A DNA stretch of 64,000 nt from Anaerovorax odorimutans (GCF_024459955.1 NZ_JANFXK010000006.1:124001-188000), one strand, 5' to 3'. Positions 36,642 to 46,220 are shown, counted from the stretch's first letter. The notes: generated by a model not told the origin, from the letters alone. Translations and numbers: made by a program.

Positions 36642-38117
36642 ATGGAAGAACAATATGCAATCACAAACTATCCGGACGCGGCGAAAGTAACGGAAAAACT
36701 GGATGAGCTGATTAAACAGCCCATCTATTCCATAAAACCATCGGCGCTGAAGGCATACGAAGAAGAGTATTTTGAAAAAAAGTGCAAGAAATCCAAGGCT
36801 ATGATCGATGAAGCCATGAATATTATTCCCGGAGGCGTGCAGCACAATCTGGCCTTTAACCATCCCTTTCCGCTGGCGTTCAACAAGGCGGAGGGCGCGT
36901 ATCTGTACGATGTGGACGGCAACAAGTATTACGACTTTCTCCAGGCGGGAGGCCCCACTGTGCTGGGCAGCAATCCCCCTTCCGTCCGCCGGAAGGTCAT
37001 AGAGCTTTTGGAAAACTGCGGTCCGTCCACCGGTCTCTTCCACGAATATGAATATAAGCTGGCAAAGAAAATCTGTGACAGCGTGGAGTCGGTGGAAATG
37101 TTCCGCATGATGGGATCGGGAACAGAGGCCTGCATGGGAGCGATTCGGGTGGCCCGGCTGGCTACGAAAAACAAGCGGATTCTCAAAATGGGAGGCGCCT
37201 ATCACGGATGGAGCGACCAGCTGGCGTATGGAATCCGCATACCGGGCTCCAAATGGACCCAGGCAAAAGGCGTGCCCAGGGGCATGTTCAAATACACGGA
37301 TGAATTTTTCCCCAATGATCTGGGCGATTTGGCAAAGAAACTGCGCCGCAATAAAATGAAGGGCGGCACTGCCGCCGTCATGCTGGAGCCGGTGGGACCG
37401 GAGAGCGGGACCAGACCGCTGGATTACGATTTCTGCAAAGGCGTTGAAAAACTGTGCAGACAGTACGGTGCGCTGCTCATCTGCGATGAAGTGGTCTGCG
37501 GTTTCCGTATCGGTATGGGAGGTGCCCAGGGGTATTTCGGCATTTCTCCGGATCTGACGATTTTCGGCAAGGTCATCGCCGGCGGCTATCCGGGCGCGGG
37601 CGGCCTGGGCGGCAAGCGGGAATACATGAAGTATCTGTCCTCGGGAATCGGCGGCGAAGCCAAGCATCCCAAGGCATTGGTCGGCGGAACTATGGCCGCG
37701 GCGCCCATCAGCTGTGTGGCAGGGTATTACACGCTGTGCGAGATCGAAGAGTCGGGCGCCATACCAAAAGCCGGAAAGTTTGCCGACCGGCTGACAGAGG
37801 GCCTGAATCAGATGATCGACAAATACAGGCTGCCTTTTGTGGCCTTTAATCAGGGGTCCATCTGCCATCTGGACACCACGGGGGCCATGCATTACGCCAT
37901 CAACTGGCACAGACCGTGGCAGATTCCGGAGGTGCTGAAAGCAACTTCCGCCAGAAAGCAGGAAATGGAACATATGGGCGCTGCTTACATGGCGGAGGGA
38001 ATCGTGACGCTGGCCGGCAGCCGGCTTTATACCAGCGGGGCCTACGAAGAAGATATGCTCCCGGATATTCTCAGCCGTTTTGACCGGGTACTTTCCAATG
38101 TTGAGGAGTTAGGATAA
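36642..38117 (+). CDS. Class III PLP-dependent aminotransferase (glutamate-1-semialdehyde aminomutase-like)
   Basis: 491 residues, longer than GSA aminomutase (about 430) because of an N-terminal extension of about 55 residues. Visible: FLQAGGPTVLGSNPP, MGSGTEACMGAIRVARLAT, YHGWSD, the cofactor Asp in LLICDEVVCGFRIG, and the Schiff-base Lys in FGKVIAGGYPGAGG. hemL context is absent (no haem genes), so a catabolic transamination or amino-mutase role in this operon is more likely. One-base overlap with the aldolase start. Confidence 0.88.
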   Translation: MEEQYAITNYPDAAKVTEKLDELIKQPIYSIKPSALKAYEEEYFEKKCKKSKAMIDEAMNIIPGGVQHNLAFNHPFPLAFNKAEGAYLYDVDGNKYYDFLQAGGPTVLGSNPPSVRRKVIELLENCGPSTGLFHEYEYKLAKKICDSVESVEMFRMMGSGTEACMGAIRVARLATKNKRILKMGGAYHGWSDQLAYGIRIPGSKWTQAKGVPRGMFKYTDEFFPNDLGDLAKKLRRNKMKGGTAAVMLEPVGPESGTRPLDYDFCKGVEKLCRQYGALLICDEVVCGFRIGMGGAQGYFGISPDLTIFGKVIAGGYPGAGGLGGKREYMKYLSSGIGGEAKHPKALVGGTMAAAPISCVAGYYTLCEIEESGAIPKAGKFADRLTEGLNQMIDKYRLPFVAFNQGSICHLDTTGAMHYAINWHRPWQIPEVLKATSARKQEMEHMGAAYMAEGIVTLAGSRLYTSGAYEEDMLPDILSRFDRVLSNVEELG

Positions 38118-39091
38118 TGGAGAAAAAAGAAGCGAAAAAACAAGTGATCCGGGCGGGAAAAGAGCTGTCCCAGACGGGCCTCATCGCCAGAACCTGGGGG
38201 AACGTCAGCTGCAGGCTGGATGATGAGACTTTTGCCATCACGGCCAGCGGCCGCAGCTATCTTACCCTGACCGAAGATGAAGTGGTGGAAGTTAAAATCG
38301 CTGACCTGAGCTATGGGGGAGATATCAAGCCTTCCTCTGAAAAAAAGATACATCGGGCGATCTACCGTCTGAAAAAGGATGTGCGGTTTGTCATACATAC
38401 CCACCAGGAGAACGCTTCGGCGATTTCCGCCATGGGACTTGCGGAAGTGAAATTCGATCAGGGATATGAGGGGATCGGAGACCGGGTGATCTGCGCGGAG
38501 TACGGGCTGCCGGGAACCGATAAGCTGTGCGCCAATACGGTTAAGGCGGTGGAGGCTTCGGAGGGAAACGCAGTGATCCTCAAGCATCACGGAGCCGTAT
38601 GCTATGGCAGCAGCTATGAGGAGGCTTTTCAGATCGCCAAGAACCTGGAAGAGGCCTGCGGCCGGTATCTGGAGCAGCTCCACCCGGAAATCACCCGTCA
38701 TACGACCAGCAAAGAGTTCATTCAGAATCAGCACGAAAAGGCGGTTATCTGGAACTGCAGCCCGGTGGTGAAGGCATTTCTCCGGGAAGGCATCAGTCTG
38801 AAACCTTATCTGGACGATTTTGCGCAGATGGCGGGAACCAGCATGAAGCTGGCCGGCCCCGAAGCGATCGAGTCAGCTGTCAAAGGCGGGAAGTCCATGC
38901 TGATAAAAGGACGGGGCGCCCTCTGTGTGGGAAGAAACGTCAGCGATGCGGAGGCGCTTTCCATGCTGGTAGAAAAGAATTGTAAAGCATATTTCGCGGC
39001 CAGGGCGGGCGGCGGAAAGCCCATCAAGTTTTGGGAGTGCCTGGCGATGCGCCAGTTCTATCTGAGAAAGTATTCAAAGTTAGGAGAGTGA
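38117..39091 (+). CDS. Class II aldolase/adducin-family protein with degenerate second half
   Basis: 324 residues against about 215 for fuculose-phosphate aldolase. Residues 1-200 are a full class II aldolase: GNVSCRL, ASGRSYLTL, metal ligands in HTHQEN and in LKHHGAVCYG. From about 212 a second, shorter copy follows in which LKHHGAVCYG is matched by IKGRGALCVG, so the metal-binding His are lost. The enzyme should cleave a phosphorylated ketose or related hydroxy-acid using Zn. It sits between the aminotransferase and an FGGY kinase that could make its phosphorylated substrate. Confidence 0.85.
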   Translation: MEKKEAKKQVIRAGKELSQTGLIARTWGNVSCRLDDETFAITASGRSYLTLTEDEVVEVKIADLSYGGDIKPSSEKKIHRAIYRLKKDVRFVIHTHQENASAISAMGLAEVKFDQGYEGIGDRVICAEYGLPGTDKLCANTVKAVEASEGNAVILKHHGAVCYGSSYEEAFQIAKNLEEACGRYLEQLHPEITRHTTSKEFIQNQHEKAVIWNCSPVVKAFLREGISLKPYLDDFAQMAGTSMKLAGPEAIESAVKGGKSMLIKGRGALCVGRNVSDAEALSMLVEKNCKAYFAARAGGGKPIKFWECLAMRQFYLRKYSKLGE

Positions 39092-39096
39092 CGCCT

Positions 39097-40698
39097 ATGT
39101 ATGTGATCGCATACGATGTGGGAACCACCGGTGTAAAATGCTGTCTCTTTTCCCTATCCGCGGGGCAGCGCATAAAGCTTGTTGCCGGAGAACTGGCGGA
39201 TTACGATCTGTATGTTCTGGAAAACGGCGGGGTGGAACAGGACCCTTATCAGTGGTGGCAGGCGATGTGCGATACCACCGGAGTTCTGCTGAAAAGAACC
39301 GGAATCCCCAAAGAGGAGATCCGGGGAATCTCTTTCTGCGCCCAAATGCAGGCCGTGGTTCTGGTGGACCAGGACGGTCAGCCGGTGAGAAACGCCATGA
39401 GCTATATGGATAACCGGGGTAAAAAGCAAATGGAGCAGGGACTGCAAAGGGGCCTTAAAGTCATGGGCATGAACGTCCGCAAGCTGCTGCGTTCGGTTAT
39501 GATCAGCGGAGCGGTTTCCGCCAGCGTCAAAGATCCGCTCTGGAAATATAAATGGGTGCAGGAAAATGAGCCGGAGGTCTTTGCGAGGGTGCATAAGTGG
39601 CTGGACGTGAAGGACTATCTGGTCTGCAGGGCCACCGGAAGCTTTGTCATGTCCAGGGATAGCGCATTTGCTACACTGCTGTACGATACCAGGAGAGGCA
39701 GGGAAGGCTTCAGCCGGGAGATCTGTTCCATGATGGGCGTGGATATGGCGCATTTGCCGGAGATCTGCGAATGCTCGGATCAGGCGGGCGCTGTCACTGA
39801 GAAGGCGGCGGAAGAGCTGGGACTGGCAGCGGGAACTCCGGTGTTCTCCGGAGGCGGAGACGCTTCGCTCATAGGAGTGGGTGCGGGAGCCGTAGCTGCC
39901 GGGGCGACGCATATCTATATGGGAACCTCCGGGTGGGTGTCGACCGTGGTGGAAAAACAGAGGCTGGACGTGAGTTCCATGATCGCTTCCATTGTCGGGG
40001 CGGATCCAAAGCGGTTCAACTGTTTTGCGGAACTGGAAACCGCAGGAAAATGCCTGGAATGGGCAAGGGACCATATCGGTCTGGATGAGTTGGGCATTTT
40101 TAAAGAGAAAAAGTTCGCCTATGAGGATTCGGAAAGCCGGCAGAAAAACATTTACGGGTACATTATGGAAAAAATTTCCGATGTTCCGGCCGGAAGCAAC
40201 GGCGTCCTGTTTACTCCATGGCTCCATGGAAACCGTTGTCCTTTTGAAGATCCCGATGCCAGAGGCATGTTCTTCAATCTGGGAATCGAGACTACGGCTC
40301 CCGACATGATCCATGCTGTGATCGAAGGCGTCTGCCTGCACCTGAAATGGCAGCTTCGGGCAATGGAAAAACATACAAAGACTTCGGAAACGATCCGTTT
40401 CGCGGGCGGAGGCGCGCTGGCGCAGCTGACCTGCCGGATTCTGGCCGATGTTCTGGGGCGGAGGGTAGAGACTGTGGATAATCCCCAGAACGCAGGGGCC
40501 GTAGGTGCGGCCGCGGTCATGGCTGTGGGGCTGAACGTGATTTCCTCCATTGAAGAGATCGAGCAGATGATTCCGGTCAACGGAGTGTATGAACCCCGGC
40601 CGGAGAACACTGCTGTATATGAAGAGCTGTTTGAGGTCTTTCAGGAGCTGTATAAAAAGAACCGCAGGAACTTTGGCAGGATGAATAAAAGGAGCTGA
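39097..40698 (+). CDS. FGGY-family carbohydrate kinase
   Basis: 533 residues from the ATG at 39097 (TAGGAGAG upstream). The N-terminal phosphate motif is YDVGTTGVKCCLF, with QMQAVVLVDQDGQPVRNAMSYMDNRG next and GTSGWVSTV and RFAGGGALAQLTCRILADVL in the C-terminal half. It phosphorylates a sugar, sugar alcohol or sugar acid with ATP. The branch resembles xylulose/gluconate-like kinases but the substrate cannot be named. Operon order kinase-aldolase suggests phosphorylation then aldol cleavage. Confidence 0.9.
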   Translation: MYVIAYDVGTTGVKCCLFSLSAGQRIKLVAGELADYDLYVLENGGVEQDPYQWWQAMCDTTGVLLKRTGIPKEEIRGISFCAQMQAVVLVDQDGQPVRNAMSYMDNRGKKQMEQGLQRGLKVMGMNVRKLLRSVMISGAVSASVKDPLWKYKWVQENEPEVFARVHKWLDVKDYLVCRATGSFVMSRDSAFATLLYDTRRGREGFSREICSMMGVDMAHLPEICECSDQAGAVTEKAAEELGLAAGTPVFSGGGDASLIGVGAGAVAAGATHIYMGTSGWVSTVVEKQRLDVSSMIASIVGADPKRFNCFAELETAGKCLEWARDHIGLDELGIFKEKKFAYEDSESRQKNIYGYIMEKISDVPAGSNGVLFTPWLHGNRCPFEDPDARGMFFNLGIETTAPDMIHAVIEGVCLHLKWQLRAMEKHTKTSETIRFAGGGALAQLTCRILADVLGRRVETVDNPQNAGAVGAAAVMAVGLNVISSIEEIEQMIPVNGVYEPRPENTAVYEELFEVFQELYKKNRRNFGRMNKRS

Positions 40699-41912
40699 TG
40701 AATATGAAAGCGCAAAACGTATCCCCTTATCGCTGGGTTGTTCTTTTTACCACGATTCCCGCGATCATTGCCACCGAGATGATGTGGCTGACATTTTCCC
40801 CGATCTCCAGCATTGCCGAGAAATTTTACGGGGTCAGCTCTTTAGCTGTGACGATGCTGGCCACAAGCTATATGCTCATGTTCATTGTTTTCTGCATACC
40901 GGCAGCCTATGTGATCGACCGTTTTGGCTTTCGGGCTTCGCTGTGGATCGGCGCGCTTTTGACCGGGATCTTCGGCCTGACCCGCGGCTTGCTGGCAGAC
41001 TCGTTTACTGCGGTAATCGTTTCCCAGTTTCTCATTGCGGCCGGGCAGCCGTTTCTTTTGAATATCACAACAAAGGTGGCGGCCAATTGGTTTCCCTTTG
41101 ATGAACGGGCGACAGCGGCAGGGCTTTTGACAATGGCGCAGTATCTGGGATTCGCGCTGCCCATGGTCCTTTCACCAATGCTCTCGGAGCAGTACGGACT
41201 GCCGGGAACATTAAAGGTATTTTCAGTCGTAGGGGTTATCGCCTGCGCTCTGGCACTCATCTTTTCCAGAGAGAGGCCGGCGGTTGCGCCTCCGGGACCG
41301 GCAGCGGAGAAAGAAGATTTCAGCCTTTCCACGCTGAAAGAGCTTTTCCGCAATAGAGCTTACATCATTGCTATGCTGGTGGCGTTTATTTCCATGGGTA
41401 TCTTCAATACGCTGCTGACTCTGATCGAAAGCATTCTCATGCCGCGGGGCATCACTTCCGCCCAGGCGGGAATCATTGGCGCGGCCTTTGTGCTGGCCGG
41501 CGTTGTGGGTGCAATTATTCTTCCGATTATTTCCGATAAAGCGGGGAAACGAATTCCTTTCCTGATTACAGCGATCGTTTTGCTGGTTCCCCTTTACCTG
41601 GGCCTGACCCTGCTCCAGGGCTTTGTACTGCTGACGGTCACCGCTGCTGTAGCCGGTTTTGCCATCATGGGCGTAGCTCCGATCCTCTTTCAGCATGGCT
41701 CCGAGGTGGCCTATCCGATACAGGAGGGGACTTCCCTGGGCATGATTCTTTTGATGGGCCAGATTTCAGGCGTGCTTTTCGTATTCCTCTTCGAGCTGGC
41801 AGGCGGAGCTTTTGGCGGCATCACCGTGCCGATGCTGGGCGTCGTGATCCTTACGGCCCTGGAAATCCCGCTGGTGGCCAAAATGAAGGAATCGGCGCTG
41901 ATAAAAAAATAA
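40698..41912 (+). CDS. MFS transporter
   Basis: 404 residues, 12 predicted helices, with a variant helix 2-3 loop AAYVIDRFGFRAS and a central hydrophilic loop. It begins at ATGA overlapping the kinase stop, so it is coupled to it; AGGAG lies upstream. As the last gene of the cassette it is the likely importer of the substrate. No terminator is visible before rpsO. Confidence 0.9.
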   Translation: MNMKAQNVSPYRWVVLFTTIPAIIATEMMWLTFSPISSIAEKFYGVSSLAVTMLATSYMLMFIVFCIPAAYVIDRFGFRASLWIGALLTGIFGLTRGLLADSFTAVIVSQFLIAAGQPFLLNITTKVAANWFPFDERATAAGLLTMAQYLGFALPMVLSPMLSEQYGLPGTLKVFSVVGVIACALALIFSRERPAVAPPGPAAEKEDFSLSTLKELFRNRAYIIAMLVAFISMGIFNTLLTLIESILMPRGITSAQAGIIGAAFVLAGVVGAIILPIISDKAGKRIPFLITAIVLLVPLYLGLTLLQGFVLLTVTAAVAGFAIMGVAPILFQHGSEVAYPIQEGTSLGMILLMGQISGVLFVFLFELAGGAFGGITVPMLGVVILTALEIPLVAKMKESALIKK

Positions 41913-41924
41913 AACCGAAACTAC

Positions 41925-41954
41925 TTGCAAAGCCTCTATACTATATGGTATCAT
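41925..41954 (+). promoter_or_regulatory. Candidate rpsO promoter
   Basis: TTGCAA (41925-41930), 18 bp, TATCAT (41949-41954). The leader to the rpsO ATG at 42045 is about 85 bases and contains CCGG/CCGG dyads that could serve S15 autoregulation. Confidence 0.45.
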
Positions 41955-42044
41955 AAATCGTTAGAAAAATTACCTTTTGCTGAGTTTTACGACGCTCCGG
42001 CGGAGGCCCGGCTGAAGGTGAATAAAAGAAAAGGAGAAAGAAGA

Positions 42045-42311
42045 ATGATCAATCAGGCTAAAAAAGCAGAGATTATTAAAGAGTATCAGTTAAAAGAAGG
42101 GGATACAGGTTCCCCGGAAGTGCAGATCGCCATTCTGACTTACAGAATCAACGATCTCAACGAGCACCTGCAGGTGCACAAGAAGGACCACCACTCCAGA
42201 AGAGGACTTCTGAAGATGGTAGGTCAGAGAAGAAATCTTCTTAATTACCTGAAGGAAAAGGATCTGGAACGTTACAGAACCCTGATTTCCCGTTTAGGAT
42301 TAAGAAAGTAA
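42045..42311 (+). CDS. rpsO: 30S ribosomal protein S15
   Basis: 88 residues, exact family length, from the ATG at 42045 behind AAGGAGA. Signature stretches are [34 protein letters not shown] and the C-terminal [12 protein letters not shown]. It binds 16S rRNA early in assembly. It is followed by a strong terminator and then pnp. Confidence 0.98.
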   Translation: MINQAKKAEIIKEYQLKEGDTGSPEVQIAILTYRINDLNEHLQVHKKDHHSRRGLLKMVGQRRNLLNYLKEKDLERYRTLISRLGLRK

Positions 42312-42324
42312 TAGGAAAGAAATA

Positions 42325-42357
42325 CAAGCGGGAGATCTGCTCCCGCTTGATTTTTTA
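42325..42357 (+). terminator. Intrinsic terminator after rpsO
   Basis: CAAGCGGGAG (42325-42334) pairs with CTCCCGCTTG (42340-42349), 5-base loop, then ATTTTTT. Confidence 0.95.
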
Positions 42358-42367
42358 ATATGTAGGA

Positions 42368-42451
42368 AATATCGTCTCAAGACGATATTGACGGAGTTCC
42401 GAAGGGGGATTTTGTCGGTTCTACTTTTTTTATGCGAAAAACGCATTTTTT
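42368..42451 (+). promoter_or_regulatory. pnp leader with two hairpins
   Basis: AATATCGTC-TCAA-GACGATATT (42368-42389) is a 9-bp stem with a tetraloop. ATGCG-AAAAA-CGCAT (42432-42446) is followed by a T run and looks like a short terminator. The pair lies in the 5' leader of pnp. By analogy with PNPase autoregulation in E. coli it may control pnp, but that is inference. Confidence 0.45.
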
Positions 42452-42491
42452 TAGATTTTGAGGAGAAGAAATTAACAGGAGGTAGTTGTTA

Positions 42492-44591
42492 ATGAAATTC
42501 ACAGATTACAGAACGTTTAAAACTGCTGTCGGAGGCAAGCTTTTGGAGCTGGAGATAGGAAAAGTCTGCGAGATGGCAAATGGTCAGGTTATGGTAAAAT
42601 ACGGAGATACGGTAGTCAATGTCACCGCCGTTATGTCCAAAGAGCCGAGACCGGACATCGACTTTTTCCCGCTCAGCTGCGACTATGAAGAAAAGATGTA
42701 CGCAGCAGGAAAGATTCCAGGGGGATTTATCAAAAGAGAGGGCAGACCCAGCGAGAAAGCGATCCTGAATTGCCGCTTGATGGACAGGCCGCTTCGCCCG
42801 CTGTTTCCAAAAGGATTTTTCAATGATGTACAGGTAGTTGCCACCGTAATGTGCATGGATAACGATGCGCCGTCGGAGATCGCGGCTATGATCGGATCAT
42901 CCGTAGCGCTGGCTATTTCCGACATTCCGTGGGACGGACCGACCGGTTCGGTTCTCATCGGCAGAGTGGACGGACAGTTCGTTGTCAATCCGAGCCTGGA
43001 GCAGAGAGAAAACAGCGATATGCATCTGGTTGTTTCCGGTACAAAGGAAGCCATCATGATGGTAGAAGCAGGAGCCAATGAGGTTGCGGAAGAGGATATC
43101 CTCGACGCTATCATGTTTGCTCATGAAGAAATTAAAAAGATTGTTGCCTTTATCGAGGACATTGTAGCCGAAGTGGGCAAACCGAAAAAAGAACTGGATC
43201 TTTACGAAGTTCCGGAAGAGATCAACACCGCTGTAAGAGCTTACGCGGAAGATAAAATGCGCGCTGCGATCCAGACTTACGATAAGATGGAAAGACTGGA
43301 CAACATGGATGCCGTGGAAACGGAAACCAAGGAGCATTTCGAAGAAATCTATCCGGAGAACGCAAAGGATATCAATAATGTTCTCTATGCCATCACCAAA
43401 GAACAGGTGAGAAGCATGATTCTGGACGATGGTATCCGTCCCGACAATCGGAAACTGGATGAAATCCGTCCGATCTGGGTGGAGACCGGCGTTCTTCCGA
43501 GAACTCACGGTTCCGGCCTGTTCAAGAGAGGTCAGACTCAGGCTCTGTCTGTTGCTACCCTGGGCGCTATGGGAGATGCCCAGACTATCGACGGCATTAC
43601 CGAGCAGACGGAAAAGAGATATATGCATCACTACAACTTCCCGCCGTATTCCGTAGGTGAAGCAAGGCCGATGAGAAGCCCGGGAAGAAGAGAGATCGGC
43701 CACGGAGCTCTGGCGGAAAGAGCGCTGATCCCGGTGCTGCCAAGCGTCGAAGAATTTCCTTATGCCATTCGTGTGGTATCGGAAATTTTATCTTCCAACG
43801 GTTCCACTTCCCAGGCGTCCGTATGCGGAAGCTGTCTGGCTCTGATGGATGCCGGCGTGCCCATCAAAGCTCCGGTAGCGGGAATCGCTATGGGACTGAT
43901 TGAGCGGGTAGAAGAAGACGGCAGCAGCAAGATGGCTATTCTGTCCGATATCCAGGGCATGGAAGACTTCCTGGGCGATATGGACTTTAAGGTTGCGGGA
44001 ACCAAGAAGGGCGTCACTGCCATTCAGATGGATATCAAGGTTCACGGACTTTCCAAGCAGGTGCTGCAGGACGCGCTGGCCCAGGCCTACGAAGGCAGAA
44101 TGCACATCATGCAGGAAATGCTGGAAGAAATTCCTGAGCCGAGAAAAGAACTGTCACCGTATGCTCCGAGAATTATCTCGCTGCAGATCGACCCGGATAA
44201 AATCAGAACCGTCATCGGACCGGGAGGCAAGACGATCAACAAGATCATCGGAGACACAGGTGTTAAGATCGATATCGACGATACCGGCCTTGTATATATC
44301 GCAGCTCCTGATATGGAAAGCGCCCATGCGGCCCTCAATGAAGTGGAGATGCTGACCAAGGACGTTGAAGTGGGCGAAATCTACGAAGGTACCGTCACCA
44401 GACTGATGAACTTTGGTGCTTTCATTGAGATCCTGCCTGGCAAGGAAGGCCTGCTGCATATCTCCAAGATGGCCAAGCATCGTGTGGAAAAGGTTGAAGA
44501 TGTGGTGAGCGTAGGTGACAAGCTGAAAGTAAAAGTAACCGAAATCGACAGCCAGAACAGAATCAATCTTTCCAGAAAAGAATTGCTGTAA
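42492..44591 (+). CDS. pnp: Polyribonucleotide nucleotidyltransferase (PNPase)
   Basis: 699 residues from the ATG at 42492, nine bases after AGGAGG; a TTG six bases earlier is less likely. Two RNase PH domains (the first with [20 protein letters not shown], the second with [17 protein letters not shown]), a KH domain ([20 protein letters not shown]) and an S1 domain ([20 protein letters not shown]). It degrades RNA phosphorolytically from the 3' end. Confidence 0.97.
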   Translation: MKFTDYRTFKTAVGGKLLELEIGKVCEMANGQVMVKYGDTVVNVTAVMSKEPRPDIDFFPLSCDYEEKMYAAGKIPGGFIKREGRPSEKAILNCRLMDRPLRPLFPKGFFNDVQVVATVMCMDNDAPSEIAAMIGSSVALAISDIPWDGPTGSVLIGRVDGQFVVNPSLEQRENSDMHLVVSGTKEAIMMVEAGANEVAEEDILDAIMFAHEEIKKIVAFIEDIVAEVGKPKKELDLYEVPEEINTAVRAYAEDKMRAAIQTYDKMERLDNMDAVETETKEHFEEIYPENAKDINNVLYAITKEQVRSMILDDGIRPDNRKLDEIRPIWVETGVLPRTHGSGLFKRGQTQALSVATLGAMGDAQTIDGITEQTEKRYMHHYNFPPYSVGEARPMRSPGRREIGHGALAERALIPVLPSVEEFPYAIRVVSEILSSNGSTSQASVCGSCLALMDAGVPIKAPVAGIAMGLIERVEEDGSSKMAILSDIQGMEDFLGDMDFKVAGTKKGVTAIQMDIKVHGLSKQVLQDALAQAYEGRMHIMQEMLEEIPEPRKELSPYAPRIISLQIDPDKIRTVIGPGGKTINKIIGDTGVKIDIDDTGLVYIAAPDMESAHAALNEVEMLTKDVEVGEIYEGTVTRLMNFGAFIEILPGKEGLLHISKMAKHRVEKVEDVVSVGDKLKVKVTEIDSQNRINLSRKELL

Positions 44592-44612
44592 AACTCACTT
44601 TATATAAGGAAT

Positions 44613-44643
44613 GGAGCCGACCCCGCGGGGCTGGCTCTTTTGT
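44613..44643 (+). terminator. Intrinsic terminator after pnp
   Basis: GAGCC-GA-CCCC pairs with GGGG-CT-GGCTC (44614-44624 and about 44627-44637), then TTTTG. It closes the core cluster; a repeat island follows. Confidence 0.85.
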
Positions 44644-44691
44644 TTATGCTTCTTTAGGAGGATTAAGGGGATAGCGAGAGAAATGGGGCCT

Positions 44692-44972
44692 TTAATGCCG
44701 CCATTTTTCTTTTGCGATTTAATATGATAAAGCGATTCCGGCGCTTTGCCCGATATAAAAGTTTAAAAGCGGATCTTTTTTCAACGTTTCCCGCCATTTC
44801 AGCCTGTTCAGATGCCGGATTTGATGAAAGTGGCAAGATGAAATCCCGCAAACCCACTGTTTTCGTCCGCTCAGTCCTTATTTAAAATCAAAAAGCGCCA
44901 AAAGCGCTCAGGCCCTGAGCCCAGCAGATCCCGGCTCTGAGCTAAAAAACTCTTGAATAAAATACTGGAAAC
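44692..44972. repeat. Dispersed repeat, copy A
   Basis: First of three copies of an AT-rich, non-coding repeat of about 280 bp, recognisable by AAGCGATTCCGGCGCTTT, AAAAGCGGATCTTTTTTC, CCCACTGTTTTCGTCCGCTC and the hairpin AAAGCGCCAAAAGCGCT. It ends CTTGAATAAAATACTGGAA. With the adjoining bases it accounts for the 44592-45071 gap. Confidence 0.8.
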
Positions 44973-45071
44973 CTTTAAAGATAAGAAAGAGATTAAACTT
45001 TTTTAAACTATTTCGTGTATAATAGGTATAAGGCATAAATAAATTTGGAAGTTTAGAAAGTTGGTGAAACA

Positions 45072-45290
45072 GTGACTGGAAAAAATACACATATTATTAA
45101 TGATGCTGAATTAGACCTGCGCGTAAAAAGATCAGTAGCTATTGAGTTAGAACGGCGTAAGGCTATGAGAGCTCCAATCGTAAGATATAATCGGGATACA
45201 GGAGAGATTTTTCATGAAATGTCCGGTGGAGAACTAGTAAAAGTCGGATCACGATCAAAACGGGGGAGATATAGTGAACGAAAGAAATAG
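45072..45290 (+). CDS. Small basic protein, candidate antitoxin partner of the zeta-like protein
   Basis: 72 residues starting at GTG. I do not recognise a domain. The sequence is strongly charged, with helix RSVAIELERRKAMRAPIV and a basic tail (SRSKRGRYSERKK). It overlaps the zeta-like gene by 17 bp, the tight coupling expected for an antitoxin-toxin pair. Epsilon antitoxins of classical systems are different helical proteins, so homology to epsilon is not claimed. Codon use is AT-rich compared with pnp. Confidence 0.6.
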   Translation: MTGKNTHIINDAELDLRVKRSVAIELERRKAMRAPIVRYNRDTGEIFHEMSGGELVKVGSRSKRGRYSERKK

Positions 45291-45879
45291 GAAACCGGAA
45301 ATTACGTTTTTTGCCGGTCCCAATGGATCAGGGAAAAGCACAATTACTGATTTGATTCGTCCGCCATATAAATATATTAATGCGGATGAAATTAAAAAAA
45401 TTCTCGATTGCAGTGATATTGAAGCTGCTAAACTGGCAACAGCGCGAAGAGAGTCCTATCTGGAAAAATCAGAGAACTTTGCGTTTGAAACTGTTTTATC
45501 TACCGATAGAAATTTAAAGCTCCTGCAAAGAGCGAAAGCAGCCGGATATTTTATTCGTGGGTTCTATGTCATCACTGCAGACCCCATGATTAATGTTGAA
45601 AGAGTAAAAATGCGAGTGTATACGGGTGGGCATGATGTCCCAACAGAAAAAATTATGGAACGCTATGATAAATCTCTTGCTCTTTTATCCTGTGTAGTTG
45701 AGTGCTGTGATATTTGTCACATCTATGATAATACGGATTTCCCTTTCCGGATTTTTAAGAAAAGAAAGGAAGCGGCGTATTATCATGAAAATGAAGATTG
45801 GAAACTTGAAGATATTCAGCTGTTGACCGGGATAGAGAATCTGCAGGCCAAGAATTTAAATGAAAAAAGTCTATATTAA
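45274..45879 (+). CDS. Zeta-toxin-like P-loop kinase
   Basis: 201 residues, GTG start behind GGGGGAG. Walker A AGPNGSGKST is at 14-23, the INADEIKK substrate segment near 37, and FAFETVLST near 70; the layout is that of zeta/PezT-like toxins, which phosphorylate UDP-N-acetylglucosamine or other small nucleotide-linked substrates. A stand-alone ATP-dependent kinase of unknown target is the alternative. The gene is flanked by copies of one repeat, a truncated relative of its 3' end lies 0.7 kb downstream, and its DNA is AT-rich: all point to horizontal gain. Confidence 0.82.
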   Translation: MNERNRKPEITFFAGPNGSGKSTITDLIRPPYKYINADEIKKILDCSDIEAAKLATARRESYLEKSENFAFETVLSTDRNLKLLQRAKAAGYFIRGFYVITADPMINVERVKMRVYTGGHDVPTEKIMERYDKSLALLSCVVECCDICHIYDNTDFPFRIFKKRKEAAYYHENEDWKLEDIQLLTGIENLQAKNLNEKSLY

Positions 45880-45906
45880 AACTTCCTGTTCTGCGGGGAG
45901 TTTTAA
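45878..45906 (+). terminator. Intrinsic terminator after the zeta-like gene
   Basis: AAAACTTCC (45878-45886) pairs with GGGGAGTTTT (45895-45904) allowing one G-T pair, over the stop codon. Confidence 0.6.
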
Positions 45907-45917
45907 CTTTTCACTAG

Positions 45918-46220
45918 ATATGCACTATGACCTCTCAGATGGCGGCCATCGTCCCTCTTTTGTGATTTAATATGATAAAGCGATTCCGGCGCTTTGCCCG
46001 ATATAAAAGTTTAAAAGCGGATCTTTTTTCAACGTTTCCCGCCATTTCAGCCTGTTCAGATGCCGGATTTGATGAAAGTGGCAAGATGAAATTCCGCAAA
46101 CCCACTGTTTTCGTCCGCTCAGTCCTTATTTAAAATCAAAAAGCGCCAAAAGCGCTCAGGCTCTGAGCCCAGCAGATTCCGGCGCTGCGCTAAAAAACTC
46201 TTGAATAAAATACTGGAACC
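45918..46220. repeat. Dispersed repeat, copy B
   Basis: Second copy, starting ATATGCACTATGACC and almost identical to copy A from GATTTAATATGATAAAG onward. Its last bases, TTGAATAAAATACTGGAACC, provide the -35 box and spacer of the antitoxin RNA promoter that follows. Confidence 0.8.

Noticed and set aside
36642-38117. Identification of the aminotransferase as hemL
   Set aside because: No haem or tetrapyrrole genes adjoin it, it has an extra N-terminus of about 55 residues, and it is embedded in a sugar-type operon.
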